NCBI RefSeq assembly: GCF_018598555.1
Contig: NZ_JAHEWN010000011.1
Span: 1-64,000, forward strand
Length of the DNA: 64,000 nt
Reading direction: 5' to 3'
DNA from: Curtobacterium aurantiacum
Lineage (GTDB): Bacteria > Actinomycetota > Actinomycetes > Actinomycetales > Microbacteriaceae
This document shows positions 48,938 to 60,387 of this stretch, one piece after another (position 1 is the stretch's first letter; each line of letters opens with the position of its first letter). The position numbers and the translations under genes are program-made. The notes under the pieces are model-generated. The model was given only the letters and a program-made list of their open reading frames with translations, ran no database searches and was not told the DNA's origin.

Positions 48938-49426
48938 TCAGTGCAGGTCGAGCGTCATGTGCACGTCGGCCCGCACGTACGGGCTCGGGGCGATCTCGTC
49001 CTCGCGCAGGTGCCGGAAGCCGAACGCCTCGTACAGGTGCACGGCGCTGGTGAGCTGCGCGTTGCTCTCCAGGTCGACCCGGTGGGCGCCGAGTTCGCGC
49101 GCCCGGTCGAGCGCCGCGGCGATGAGCTTCCGTCCGGTGCCGTGCCCCTGGTGGTCGGGGGAGACGGCCATCTTCACGAGCTCGAACACGCCCGGGGTGG
49201 TGGGCACGACCCCGATGCACCCGATGACCCGGCCGTCGAGCCGGGCCACCAGGACGGCGCCACCCCGCTCCACCACGCGGCCGACGGGGTCGCCGAGGAA
49301 CACGCGGTCCTCGTCCTCCAGGGTGAAGTACCGGGTGATCCAGGCTTCGTTGAGCGTGCGGAACGCCTCGGCGTCCGCGGGGGTGGCGAGGTCGGTGATG
49401 GTGACGGTGGAGGTCGCTTCGGGCAT
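48938..49426 (-). CDS. GNAT family N-acetyltransferase
   Basis: This 162-aa acetyl-CoA-dependent transferase shows the GNAT core: VLVARLDGRVIGCIGVVP (about 58), acetyl-CoA loop AVSPDHQGHGTGRKLIAAAL (about 86) and LYEAFGFRHL (about 132). The substrate is unknown. It is divergently transcribed from a LysR gene with 68 bp between starts, so it is the likely target of that regulator. The last two turns of sequence (GTGCAGGTCGAGC) are repeated just after the stop. Confidence 0.9.
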   Translation of the reverse strand: MPEATSTVTITDLATPADAEAFRTLNEAWITRYFTLEDEDRVFLGDPVGRVVERGGAVLVARLDGRVIGCIGVVPTTPGVFELVKMAVSPDHQGHGTGRKLIAAALDRARELGAHRVDLESNAQLTSAVHLYEAFGFRHLREDEIAPSPYVRADVHMTLDLH

Positions 49427-49451
49427 GCATCCATCGTCGGCTGTCGATGCA
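49426..49451. promoter_or_regulatory. LysR-type operator candidate between GNAT and LysR genes
   Basis: TGCATC (49426-49431) and GATGCA (49446-49451) form an inverted repeat with a 14-bp gap in the short divergent promoter region. GATACGCT just before the LysR ATG supplies a -10 (TACGCT, 49483-49488), so the LysR mRNA may be leaderless. Confidence 0.5.
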
Positions 49452-49494
49452 GTCACGTCCAATACTCGTTCGCGCTGATCGATACGCTGTGTGC

Positions 49495-50379
49495 ATGGAT
49501 CGAGAATCCGACGTCGACCTCCGGCAGCTGCGGGCGTTCCTGGCCGTCGCCGACGAGCTGCACTTCGGGCGAGCGGCCGAACAGCTGCGGATCGCCCAGC
49601 CCGCACTGTCCCAGCAGATCCGCCGTACGGAGCGCTCGCTCGGTGTCGAGCTGTTCGTCCGGACGAGCCGGAGCGTCGCGCTGACCCCCGCCGGCCGGGT
49701 ACTGCAGGGTCGTGCTCGCTCGCTGCTCGGCCAGGTGCGACGGGACCTCGACGAGACGGTGCGGGTCGGTCGGGGCGAGGTCGGTCGGCTCGACGTCGGG
49801 TTCGTCGTCTCCGCGCTGCCCCTCGGTCCGATCGAACGGGTGCAGGCGTTCCGGGAGCGCTACCCCCTGGTCCGGGTGGAACTGACCGAGGGGTACTCGT
49901 CGACGCTGCTCGCCCGGATCGTCCGCGGTGAACTCGACCTGGCGGTGGTGCGCGACGCCGACCCGGACCCCGCCGTGCGCCTGCTGCCGTTCCGCTCCGA
50001 GGCCTTCGTCGCCGCCGTCCCGCGCGGGCACCGTCTGGCCGACCGCGAGCACATCCGGGGGACCGAGCTGGTCGACGAGCCGTTCGTGTTCTTCCCGTCG
50101 GTCGCGGGGGCACTGGCGACCGAGCGCAACCTCGCACCGGTCACCGCCGGTGGGCGCCGACCCGTCATCGTGCAGGAGGCCACGACCTGGGCGACCGTGC
50201 TGCACCTGGTCGGCGTCGGTCTCGGCGTGACGGTGGTGCCGGAGAGCGCGGCGCTCGCCGCCCCGGACGCCGTCGTTCTGCTGCCGCTCGAGAGCAGCAC
50301 GCACCGGAGCGAACTCGCCTGGGCGATGCGCGCCGATGACGACCGTGAGATCCTGCGGAACTTCGTCACCGCGGACTGA
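49495..50379 (+). CDS. LysR family transcriptional regulator
   Basis: This 294-aa regulator has the N-terminal winged HTH (DLRQLRAFLAVADELHFGRA, AEQLRIAQPALSQQIRRTER, about 8-47) and a C-terminal LysR substrate-binding domain (about 90-290). TPAGRVLQGRA and VGLGVTVVPESAAL are typical. It is divergent from the GNAT gene and probably regulates it; the effector is unknown. Confidence 0.93.
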   Translation: MDRESDVDLRQLRAFLAVADELHFGRAAEQLRIAQPALSQQIRRTERSLGVELFVRTSRSVALTPAGRVLQGRARSLLGQVRRDLDETVRVGRGEVGRLDVGFVVSALPLGPIERVQAFRERYPLVRVELTEGYSSTLLARIVRGELDLAVVRDADPDPAVRLLPFRSEAFVAAVPRGHRLADREHIRGTELVDEPFVFFPSVAGALATERNLAPVTAGGRRPVIVQEATTWATVLHLVGVGLGVTVVPESAALAAPDAVVLLPLESSTHRSELAWAMRADDDREILRNFVTAD

Positions 50380-50412
50380 CCGAGCGGACCGACGTCGGCT
50401 GGACGATCCCGC

Positions 50413-50667
50413 TCAGCCGAGCGACAGGACGGGCGCCCGGTGGTCACCGAGCTCGTCGATCCGCCACGGCCGTGCGCCCCGCAGTGTCAACCCGAGTTGC
50501 ACGAGCACGAACCCGACGTGCGGTTCGACGTCCGGGTCCCACGGCCCCTCGACGCCCAGCCCGAACGCGCCGAGTTCGTCGTCGGCCTCGTCACGCAGGG
50601 TGAGCCGCCACCGGCCGTCGCCCAGTTCCTCGACCACGGCCCAGCGAGCGGTGCCGAACCGGCTCAC
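50413..50667 (-). CDS. Small hypothetical protein coupled to the FBP-domain gene
   Basis: This 84-aa protein (SRFGTARWAVVEELGDGRWR, then EPHVGFVLVQLGLTLRGARP) is not recognised. Its GTG overlaps the stop of the FBP-domain gene (GTGA), which supports coupled expression; acidic/beta-rich composition is the only visible feature. Confidence 0.6.
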   Translation of the reverse strand: MSRFGTARWAVVEELGDGRWRLTLRDEADDELGAFGLGVEGPWDPDVEPHVGFVLVQLGLTLRGARPWRIDELGDHRAPVLSLG

Positions 50668-51146
50668 GCCGACTTCATGATGTCCGCGGTGAAGTTCTGC
50701 ACGCGCTGGAGCAGGGCGGCGCCGCGCATCGCGATGGTCGCCGGTGGGTTGAGGTGCGGCGGCGCGGTGCGGATGAGCATCGAGCACCCGAGGTCCTCGC
50801 AGATGTACGTGCCGATCGTGTTGCCGTTGCGGCCGGACTCACCGGCACGCGCGGCCGAGAACAGGCGGACCTGGGTCGCGGGCTGCGGCGAGTGGCAGAA
50901 CGAGCACATCGCGGCGATGCCCGGGCGCAGGGAACCACCGGCGGAGCGGACGACGATGCCCACCGGGCGCTCGTCGATCCAGGACACGATGTACCCGCGG
51001 CGGGCGGCCTGCGGGTCGCGCCAGCCCAGGAACTCGCGTTCGTCCCAGAGCATCTCGTGCAGGCCGGGGATCGGCAGCTGGGCGAGTTCGTCGGGGGTGG
51101 CGTTCACGAACGACGATCGGATGTCGGCTTCGGTCAGTGGCTTCAC
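50664..51146 (-). CDS. FBP domain protein (EF-G-binding, FusB-type zinc finger)
   Basis: This 160-aa protein matches the FBP domain, the treble-clef zinc finger of FusB/FusC and of EF-G-binding proteins. The four zinc cysteines are in MCSFCHS (about residue 80) and YICEDLGCS (about 114); RPVGIVVRSAG and LFSAARAGESGRNGNTIG are typical. FusB-type proteins release EF-G from fusidic-acid-stalled ribosomes; most actinobacterial relatives are chromosomal housekeeping genes, so resistance cannot be assumed. Confidence 0.85.
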   Translation of the reverse strand: MKPLTEADIRSSFVNATPDELAQLPIPGLHEMLWDEREFLGWRDPQAARRGYIVSWIDERPVGIVVRSAGGSLRPGIAAMCSFCHSPQPATQVRLFSAARAGESGRNGNTIGTYICEDLGCSMLIRTAPPHLNPPATIAMRGAALLQRVQNFTADIMKSA

Positions 51147-51183
51147 GGTGCTGACACCCTATTCCTCGCCTCCGACAGGGGCG

Positions 51184-51921
51184 CTACGACAGCCTGGAGG
51201 CGCGGATCGCCCCGAGCGCGCTGCTCCCGTCCGCCACCAGCACCGCCCGGCGCAGGGCGTCGCGTCCGACACGACGGGCCGCCGCGTCGTCCGCGGCGAA
51301 CTCCACGAGCACGCGCGTCGACCGCGCCATGGCGCGCGCCCCGGGCACCCACGGGACCGCACGCTCGATCGATTCGGCGACCGCGACCGCAGCCGCGTGG
51401 TGCTGGGTCAGGTGGGCGCGTTCGTGGGCGACCACGGCCTCCAGTTCGTCGGTGCGCAACCGGTCTGCCAAGCCAGTGCTGACGAGGACGCCACCGCTCC
51501 GCCCCGGCACGGCGCACGCCAGCGCGTGGTCGGCCTCGACGACGGCGACGGGGGTGCCGTCGATCTCCCGGTGCGGTGCGACGCCGGAGCGCATCGCCTG
51601 ACGGACGGCCTCGTGCTCGGGGCCCGGGCGGACGCGCACGGCGACGACGAACGCGATGACGGCCAGCAGGGCGACGCCGACGTTGAACCCGTGCGTTGGG
51701 GAACCGTCACCGCCGAACAGCTCGGTGACCGGGCGGTCGGCGAGCACCACCAGGGTGATGCCGGCCACGAAGCCCACGACGCCGAGCAGGACCGCGACCG
51801 ACCAGCAGACCAGCGCGGTGCGGGGCAGGTCGATCGTCCATGCGGAGCGGGTCAGGACCCGGGGCGCGAACACCACCACCGCGAGTGCGAGGACGATGAG
51901 CGCGATGCCGGCGACGACCAC
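51184..51921 (-). CDS. M56 family membrane metallopeptidase (BlaR1/MecR1-like)
   Basis: This 245-aa protein has three hydrophobic segments (about 2-20, 34-60 and 78-96) and the zinc protease motif VVAHERAHLTQHH (HExxH, about residues 165-169). M56 peptidases act with BlaI-type repressors as signalling proteases. It lacks the extracellular beta-lactam sensor domain, as do most short actinobacterial M56 proteins, so the stimulus is unknown. It starts 14 bases after the BlaI-like gene stop. Confidence 0.88.
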   Translation of the reverse strand: MVVAGIALIVLALAVVVFAPRVLTRSAWTIDLPRTALVCWSVAVLLGVVGFVAGITLVVLADRPVTELFGGDGSPTHGFNVGVALLAVIAFVVAVRVRPGPEHEAVRQAMRSGVAPHREIDGTPVAVVEADHALACAVPGRSGGVLVSTGLADRLRTDELEAVVAHERAHLTQHHAAAVAVAESIERAVPWVPGARAMARSTRVLVEFAADDAAARRVGRDALRRAVLVADGSSALGAIRASRLS

Positions 51922-51934
51922 GGTGCGCAGCCGG

Positions 51935-52309
51935 TCAGGAGCGGGCGCGGGCGTCGAGGGCGCGGCGCAGGGCCTCGAGGTCGTCCGAGGCGAGCGAGCC
52001 GGTGAACTGCAGCAGCGCTGCCTCGCGATCGGACGAGGCTGCCAGCGCGCTCGACATCAGGGACGCGGTCTGCTCGTCGCGACTGTGCACGGCGCGGAAC
52101 GTCAGGGGAGCGTCGTCGTGCTGCTCCCGTTCCACCTGGCCCTTGCGGCCGAGGCGGTCGAGCACGGTGAGGACGGTCGTCAGTGCGGGGCGGGGCTCGG
52201 GGAACGCGTCGAGCACCTGGCGTGCGGTGAGCCCGGCGTCGGCGGAGCGGAGTGCCTCGAGCACCGCCTGTTCCAGCTGCCCCCTGGGGCGCGATCGTTG
52301 TCCGGCCAT
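51935..52309 (-). CDS. BlaI/MecI/CopY family repressor
   Basis: This 124-aa winged-helix repressor (RGQLEQAVLEALRSADAGLT, LTARQVLDAFPEPRPALTTV, TVLDRLGRKGQVEREQHDDA) pairs with the downstream M56 peptidase, as in BlaI-BlaR1-type two-gene units. In that system the protease cleaves the repressor. No beta-lactamase gene is next to it. It is divergent from the glycine-riboswitch leader. Confidence 0.9.
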   Translation of the reverse strand: MAGQRSRPRGQLEQAVLEALRSADAGLTARQVLDAFPEPRPALTTVLTVLDRLGRKGQVEREQHDDAPLTFRAVHSRDEQTASLMSSALAASSDREAALLQFTGSLASDDLEALRRALDARARS

Positions 52310-52410
52310 CCCCGCATTCTACGAGATGTCGAAGACCGGGCCACGACACACGCTCGTAACGCGGCCTCGGTATGCTCTGGGCGGACAACTGAACACACCG
52401 GCCGCTCATC

Positions 52411-52630
52411 CGTCGCGGGAGACGCCGTGCACGTGCCCCCGGGTACGTCGTGCCCCCGGGCGCACGCACGGCACCGAAGGAGCAATCCCCCCGTCAATCT
52501 CTCAGGTCCCACACCGCAGCGGACAGGCCACTCTGAAAAGCAGACGCTCGGTCGTCTCGCCCACGGTGAAAGCCGCCGGACCTCACGGGCCGCGGTGAAA
52601 CTCTCAGGCCCATGACAGAGGGGGAGTTCC
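52411..52630 (+). ncRNA. Tandem glycine riboswitch (gcvT leader)
   Basis: Two consecutive glycine aptamers are visible. The first has GCGGGAGACGCCG, ACCGAAGGAGCAA, CAATCTCTCAGGTC and CGGACAGGCCACTCTGAAAA (52411-52540). The second has TCGTCTCGC, ACGGTGAAAGCCGC, GGTGAAACTCTCAGGCCC and ATGACAGAGGGGGAG (52543-52628). Glycine binding should turn on gcvT-gcvH-gcvP. GGAGTTC (52623-52629) is complementary to GAACTCC (52668-52674), next to the gcvT Shine-Dalgarno AGGAG (52664-52668), suggesting a translational switch. Confidence 0.93.
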
Positions 52631-52677
52631 ACCCGGCGATCGTCGCCGGGCCCTGCCGATGCCAGGAGAACTCCGCC

Positions 52678-53793
52678 ATGCGTTCGTCCCCACTCGAGTC
52701 TGCTCACGAAGCAGCCGGTGCCACCTTCACCGACTTCGCCGGCTACCGCATGCCCGTGCGCTACTCGTCCGACCTGGCCGAGCACCACGCCGTGCGCCAG
52801 GCCGCCGGCGTCTTCGACCTGTCGCACATGGCCGAGATCGGGGTGACCGGCACCGACGCCGTCGCCTTCCTCGACCACGCGCTCGCCGGCTCGTTCGGTG
52901 CGATGCCCGTCGGCCGCGCCAAGTACTCGCTGCTGCTCGCCGAGGACGGCGGGATCCTCGACGACCTCGTCGTGTACCGCACCGACGACGACGTCTTCCT
53001 CGTCGTCGCCAACGCGTCCAACCGTGACGTGGCGGTCGACGCGCTGACCACCCGGGCCGCGGGCTTCGACGTCGAGGTCTCCGACGACTCCGACACCACC
53101 GCCCTCGTCGCGATCCAGGGACCCGCGGCGGCCGGCACGCTCGACGCCCTCGTCGTCGCCGACCGTCTGCAGCCCGAGACCCCGCTCGACGAGCTCGGCT
53201 ACTACCGCGTCCTGCACGCCCTGTTCGACGGCGCCGACGTGCTCGTCGCGCGCACCGGGTACACCGGCGAGGACGGCTTCGAGGTCTACCTCGACCCGGA
53301 CACCGCCCCGGTCCTCTGGGACGCCCTGCTCGAGGCCGGCGCCGACCGAGGGGTCGTCCCCGCCGGGCTCGCGGCCCGCGACACCCTGCGGCTCGAGGCC
53401 GGCATGCCCCTCTACGGGCACGAGCTCGGCACCGACGTCCGTCCGGCCCAGGCCGGCCTCGGCCGCGTCGTCGCGAAGGACGGCGACTTCGTCGGTGCGG
53501 CCGGCGTCACCCCGTCCGCGGACGCCCGCGTGCTCGTCGGCCTGGTGACCGAGGGTCGCCGTGCTCCACGGGCCGGCTACGACGTCGTGCTCGACGGCAC
53601 GGTCGTCGGCACCGTGACCTCTGGTGCGCTCTCGCCGACGCTCGGACACCCCGTCGCGATGGCCTTCGTCGACCCGGCCGCGCTCGCCGCCGTATTGGAC
53701 GGGGCACAGGTCCTCCACATCGACGTCCGCGGGACGGCCGTCCCCAGCACCGTCTCCGCGTTCCCCTTCTACCGCCGCGCCTCGAAAGGCTGA
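52678..53793 (+). CDS. gcvT: Glycine cleavage system aminomethyltransferase (T-protein)
   Basis: This 371-aa T-protein transfers the methylene group from the aminomethyl-lipoyl H-protein to tetrahydrofolate, releasing ammonia. Motifs: [20 protein letters not shown] (about 18), [15 protein letters not shown] (about 45), [15 protein letters not shown] (about 191) and [22 protein letters not shown] (about 227). ATG at 52678 has AGGAG nine bases upstream. It is the first gene of the riboswitch-controlled operon. Confidence 0.96.
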   Translation: MRSSPLESAHEAAGATFTDFAGYRMPVRYSSDLAEHHAVRQAAGVFDLSHMAEIGVTGTDAVAFLDHALAGSFGAMPVGRAKYSLLLAEDGGILDDLVVYRTDDDVFLVVANASNRDVAVDALTTRAAGFDVEVSDDSDTTALVAIQGPAAAGTLDALVVADRLQPETPLDELGYYRVLHALFDGADVLVARTGYTGEDGFEVYLDPDTAPVLWDALLEAGADRGVVPAGLAARDTLRLEAGMPLYGHELGTDVRPAQAGLGRVVAKDGDFVGAAGVTPSADARVLVGLVTEGRRAPRAGYDVVLDGTVVGTVTSGALSPTLGHPVAMAFVDPAALAAVLDGAQVLHIDVRGTAVPSTVSAFPFYRRASKG

Positions 53794-53797
53794 TCCC

Positions 53798-54171
53798 ATG
53801 ACCGACCAGACCGCACTCCAGTACACGGCCGACCACGAGTGGCTGCTCGTCGAGGGCGACACCGTCACCGTCGGCATCACCGACCACGCCGCCGAGCAGC
53901 TCGGTGACGTCGTCTACGTCGAGCTCCCCGCCGTCGGCACCGCCACCACCGCAGGCGAGCAGATCGGTGAGATCGAGTCGACCAAGAGCGTCGGCGAGCT
54001 CTTCGCCCCGATCGAGGGCGAGGTCATCGCGGTGAACGACGCCGTCGTCGACACCCCCGACACCGTCAACCAGGACCCCTTCGGTGCCGGCTGGCTCGTG
54101 AAGATCAAGGTCGACGGCGCCTCGTTCCCCGAGGACCTGATGGACCACGACGCGTACCGGGCCTCCATCGC

Positions 54172-54175
<4 letters not shown>
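53798..54175 (+). CDS. gcvH: Glycine cleavage system H protein
   Basis: This 125-aa lipoyl carrier shuttles the aminomethyl group between P, T and L proteins. The lipoylation site is Lys63 in [37 protein letters not shown] and the C-terminal [10 protein letters not shown] are typical. It follows gcvT by five bases and its stop overlaps the gcvP start (ATGA). Confidence 0.96.
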
Positions 54176-57093
<2,918 letters not shown>

Positions 57094-57200
57094 TCCCGAC
57101 CGGCGCCGACGCCCCGTCGTGCTCGTCGCCCCGCGCTTCGTGCCCCGTCCGGTCCTCCGGGCGGGGCACGGTGGCGTCCCGGCGGGATCGGCCGACGGGG

Positions 57201-57320
57201 CGTGTCACGACACACCGCTCAGTTCCGTCGACTGGTCGCGAACCGTCGTCCGGACCCGCGCCGAGCGACTGTTCGTGACCACTCGACGCGGTACCCACGG
57301 CAGGTCGTGACCACTCGACA
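57201..57320. repeat. Type-B dispersed intergenic repeat, copy 4
   Basis: CGTGTCACGACACACCGCTC, arm CGACTGGTCGCGAACCGTCG, loop, arm CGACTGTTCGTGACCACTCG and a final arm GTCGTGACCACTCGAC (57304-57319). The layout and spacing match the copy at 26001-26118. Confidence 0.75.
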
Positions 57321-57476
57321 GCGCTCCTGAGGCACACCCCTGAGCGATGCTCGGCCGTCGCCGACTTGCACAGAAGTGTGCCGGACTGCAACGGATTTCA
57401 TGCAGATGCAACAAAAACGCACCCTTCACCGGCACGCGCGCGAATCTTGCATCGTCCCGCAACGATCGTGCAAGTT

Positions 57477-57542
57477 GGTTACCGGCGTGTAACCGTTCGC
57501 CCCAGGGTTTGGACGCCGCTGTTCACCTTGCCTACAGTGCAA
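57477..57542 (+). promoter_or_regulatory. Promoter region of the peptide transporter operon
   Basis: GGTTAC-N6-GTAACC (57477-57494) lies upstream of TTGGAC (57509-57514), an 18-bp spacer and TACAGT (57533-57538). The inverted repeat may bind a regulator; TGCAA motifs overlap both sides. Confidence 0.45.
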
Positions 57543-57604
57543 AGGTCAAACGCGCCCGGGTGACACCGCTGTGCCCTTGCGCGTCCCATGCACCAGGAGG
57601 AACC

Positions 57605-59233
57605 TTGATCAAGAAGCGCGCCGGGCTCTCAGCCCTCGCCGTGCTCGGGGCCACAGCACTCGCCCTGACCGCCTGCTCCAGCAACAGCTCGTCGAACGGC
57701 GGTGACTCGGGCTCGGCGAACGCGTCCGGGATCGTCACCACGAACGGCAGCGAGCCGCAGAACCCGCTGATCCCGTCGAACACCACCGAGACCGGTGGCG
57801 GCAAGATCATCGACTCGCTCTTCGAAGGCCTCGTCTCGTACGACGCTGACGGCAAGCCGGTCAACGAGGTCGCCAAGAGCATCGACACCGATGACTCGAA
57901 GACCTTCGACATCACGCTCAACACGAACTACACCTTCACCAACGGCGAGAAGGTCACGGCCGAGTCGTTCACCAAGGCGTGGGACTGGGCTGCACAGAAG
58001 TCGAACGCCCAGGGCGCGAGCTACTTCTTCGAGAACATCGAGGGCTACGACGCCGAGAAGGACTCGAAGCTGACCGGCCTCAAGGTCGTCGACGACGACG
58101 AGTTCACCGTCACGCTGAAGTCGGCGCAGTCGGACTTCCCGCTGTCGCTCGGCTACTCGGCGTTCGTGCCGCTGCCGTCGGCGTTCTACGACGACACCAA
58201 GGCGTTCGGCGAGAACCCGATCGGCAACGGTCCCTACAAGCTCGACGGCAAGAACGCCTGGACGCACAACCAGTCGATCAAGCTCGTCACCAACAAGGAC
58301 TACGAGGGCAAGCGCAAGCCGAAGAACGGTGGTCTGACGATCACGTTCTACACCTCGCAGGACACCGCGTACTCCGACGCCCAGGGCGGCAACCTCGACG
58401 TCCTCGACGCCGTGCCGGACGCTGCTTTCGCGACCTACAAGTCCGACTTCCCGGACTCGAACGTCAACCAGGCCGCCGCGATCTTCCAGGCGATCTACCT
58501 GCCCTACTACCTCGACCACTGGAAGGGCGAAGAGGGCAAGCTCCGTCGCGAGGCGGTCTCGATGGCGATCAACCGTGAGCAGATCACCGACAAGATCTTC
58601 GACGGCACCCGTACCCCCGCCAAGGACTTCACCTCCCCGGTGATCGACGGCTGGAGCGACGACCTCAAGGGCGCCGACGTGCTCGAGTTCAACAAGTCCG
58701 AGGCCAAGAAGCTCTGGGCCGAGGCCGACAAGATCTCGAAGTACGACGACACGCTCACCATCACGTACAACGCCGATGGTGGACACGAGGCCTGGGTGAC
58801 CGCGGTCACGAACTCGATCTCGAACACGCTCGGCATCAAGGCCGAGGGCAACGCGATCCCGACGTTCCAGGAAGCCCTGGACCTCCAGACGAACGACAAG
58901 CTCACGGGCGGCAGCCGCACCGGTTGGCAGGCCGACTACCCGTCGCTGTACAACTTCCTCGGCCCGACCATGGGTGAGGGCTCGTCGAACAACTACTCCC
59001 GGTACGACTCCAAGGAGTACAACGACCTGCTCGCCGAGGGCCGTTCGGCTGCGACCGTCGAAGAGGGCAACAAGATCTTCGACCAGGCTCAGGAACTCCT
59101 GTTCGAGGACCTGCCCGAGATCCCGCTCTGGTACTCCAACGTGACCGGTGTCTGGAACGCGGACAACGTGTCGAACGTCAAGTTCGGCTGGAACTCGGTG
59201 CCGCTGTACTACGACATCGAGGTCAAGAACTGA
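57605..59233 (+). CDS. Oligopeptide ABC transporter substrate-binding lipoprotein
   Basis: This 542-aa extracytoplasmic binding protein has a lipoprotein signal (IKKRAGLSALAVLGATALAL, lipobox LTAC with Cys24) and the SBP_bac_5 (OppA/DppA) fold: GSEPQNPLIPSNTTETGGGK (about 52), GNGPYKLDGKNAW (about 214), RREAVSMAINREQITDKIFD (about 318), WQADYPSLYNFLGP (about 442). The start is TTG at 57605 with AGGAGGAA upstream. It heads an operon with two permeases and a fused double ATPase; a strong hairpin after it should raise its level over the permeases. Confidence 0.95.
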   Translation: MIKKRAGLSALAVLGATALALTACSSNSSSNGGDSGSANASGIVTTNGSEPQNPLIPSNTTETGGGKIIDSLFEGLVSYDADGKPVNEVAKSIDTDDSKTFDITLNTNYTFTNGEKVTAESFTKAWDWAAQKSNAQGASYFFENIEGYDAEKDSKLTGLKVVDDDEFTVTLKSAQSDFPLSLGYSAFVPLPSAFYDDTKAFGENPIGNGPYKLDGKNAWTHNQSIKLVTNKDYEGKRKPKNGGLTITFYTSQDTAYSDAQGGNLDVLDAVPDAAFATYKSDFPDSNVNQAAAIFQAIYLPYYLDHWKGEEGKLRREAVSMAINREQITDKIFDGTRTPAKDFTSPVIDGWSDDLKGADVLEFNKSEAKKLWAEADKISKYDDTLTITYNADGGHEAWVTAVTNSISNTLGIKAEGNAIPTFQEALDLQTNDKLTGGSRTGWQADYPSLYNFLGPTMGEGSSNNYSRYDSKEYNDLLAEGRSAATVEEGNKIFDQAQELLFEDLPEIPLWYSNVTGVWNADNVSNVKFGWNSVPLYYDIEVKN

Positions 59234-59290
59234 CCCTGGTCTCGTAGAGACCACCACGCGAGCAGGTATCCTGCCTCGCGACCACCGGAC

Positions 59291-59325
59291 GGGGGTTCGG
59301 GGACCACTCAGGTCCCCGAACCCCC
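59291..59325 (+). terminator. Strong attenuating hairpin between binding protein and permease
   Basis: A perfect 15-bp stem (GGGGGTTCGGGGACC at 59291-59305 with its complement at 59311-59325) without a long T tract. A smaller TGGTCTC-GTA/GAGACCA-type hairpin lies just after the stop (59237-59253). Both should protect the upstream mRNA or partly terminate it. Confidence 0.75.
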
Positions 59326-59457
59326 GTACCGCGGCGGTAAGACCTTCCCCACACCGCGGGCGCCCTCCCGCACCGGACTTCCGTGCCGACCCTCGGACCG
59401 TCCACCCCTCACCACAATGAACCTGATCGACATCGCTCCGGACCGGGCAGTGATCTG

Positions 59458-60387
59458 ATGCTCTGGTACCTCGGCAAGCGCCTCCTGCAACTCATCCCCG
59501 TGTTCTTCGGGGCCACGTTCCTCATCTACTTCATGGTCTTCTCGCTGCCCGGCGACCCGATCGCCGCGCTGTTCGGCGACCGCCAGCCGTCGCCGCAGGT
59601 GATCGAGACGCTGCGACAGCAGTACAACCTCGACAAGCCGTTCATCATCCAGTACCTGCTCTGGATCGGTGGCGTCTTCCGCGGTGACCTGGGTCTGACC
59701 TACTCGGGCCAGCCGGTCAGCTCGCAGCTCGCCCAGGCCTTCCCGATCACCGCACGCCTGGCCATCCTGGCGCTCGTGTTCGAGGCCGTCGCCGGCATCG
59801 TCGTCGGTGTCATCGCCGGTCTGCGCAAGGGCAAGCTGTTCGACGCCACCGCGCTCGTCGTGTCGCTGCTGCTCATCTCGGTGCCGACCTTCGTCGTCGG
59901 GTTCGTCCTGCAGTACGTGTTCGGCATCAAGCTCGGGTTGTTCCGGGTCACGGTGTCCGGTGACGCACCCTGGTCGGAGCTCGTGCTGCCGGCGATCGTG
60001 CTCGCGTCGGTGTCGTTCGCGTACATCGTGCGCCTGACCCGTGCGAGCGTCGCCGAGAACACCAGCGCCGACTTCGTGCGGACCGCCACCGCGAAGGGCC
60101 TGCCGCGTCGTCGTGTCGTCGGCGTGCACATCTTCCGCAACTCGCTCATCCCCGTGGTGACCTACCTGGGCGTCGACATCGGCAACCTGATGGTCGGCGC
60201 GGTCGTCACCGAGGGCATCTTCAACATCAACGGTGTCGGCGGCACGGTGTTCCGCGCCGTCAAGCTCGGCGAGGGCCCCACTGTCGTGTCCTTCGTCGCC
60301 GTGATGGTCATCATCTTCATGCTCGCCAACCTCCTGGTCGACCTGCTCTACGCCGTCCTGGACCCGAGGATCCGCTATGCCAAGTAA
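59458..60387 (+). CDS. Oligopeptide ABC transporter permease, OppB/DppB type
   Basis: This 309-aa inner-membrane permease has six predicted helices. Family marks: WYLGKRLLQLIPVFFGATFL at the N-terminus, LPGDPIAALFGDRQPSPQVI (about 37-56), and the ATPase-contact EAA-like loop ENTSADFVRTATAKGLPRRR (about 202). The ATG at 59458 gives the standard N-terminus. Its end overlaps the next permease by 11 bp. Confidence 0.95.
   Translation: MLWYLGKRLLQLIPVFFGATFLIYFMVFSLPGDPIAALFGDRQPSPQVIETLRQQYNLDKPFIIQYLLWIGGVFRGDLGLTYSGQPVSSQLAQAFPITARLAILALVFEAVAGIVVGVIAGLRKGKLFDATALVVSLLLISVPTFVVGFVLQYVFGIKLGLFRVTVSGDAPWSELVLPAIVLASVSFAYIVRLTRASVAENTSADFVRTATAKGLPRRRVVGVHIFRNSLIPVVTYLGVDIGNLMVGAVVTEGIFNINGVGGTVFRAVKLGEGPTVVSFVAVMVIIFMLANLLVDLLYAVLDPRIRYAK

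Larger units (their letters stand above)
57094..57604. other. 511-bp intergenic region upstream of the peptide-binding protein gene
   Basis: No gene. It holds a type-B repeat (57201-57320), then an AT-richer promoter region with six TTGCA/TGCAA motifs (57366, 57387, 57407, 57447, 57469, 57538), an inverted repeat GGTTAC-N6-GTAACC (57477-57494) and a promoter candidate TTGGAC-18 bp-TACAGT (57509-57538). Confidence 0.6.

Noticed and set aside
50664..51146. A fusidic acid resistance gene
   Set aside because: The FBP zinc finger is present, but most chromosomal relatives are not resistance determinants; no mobile context.
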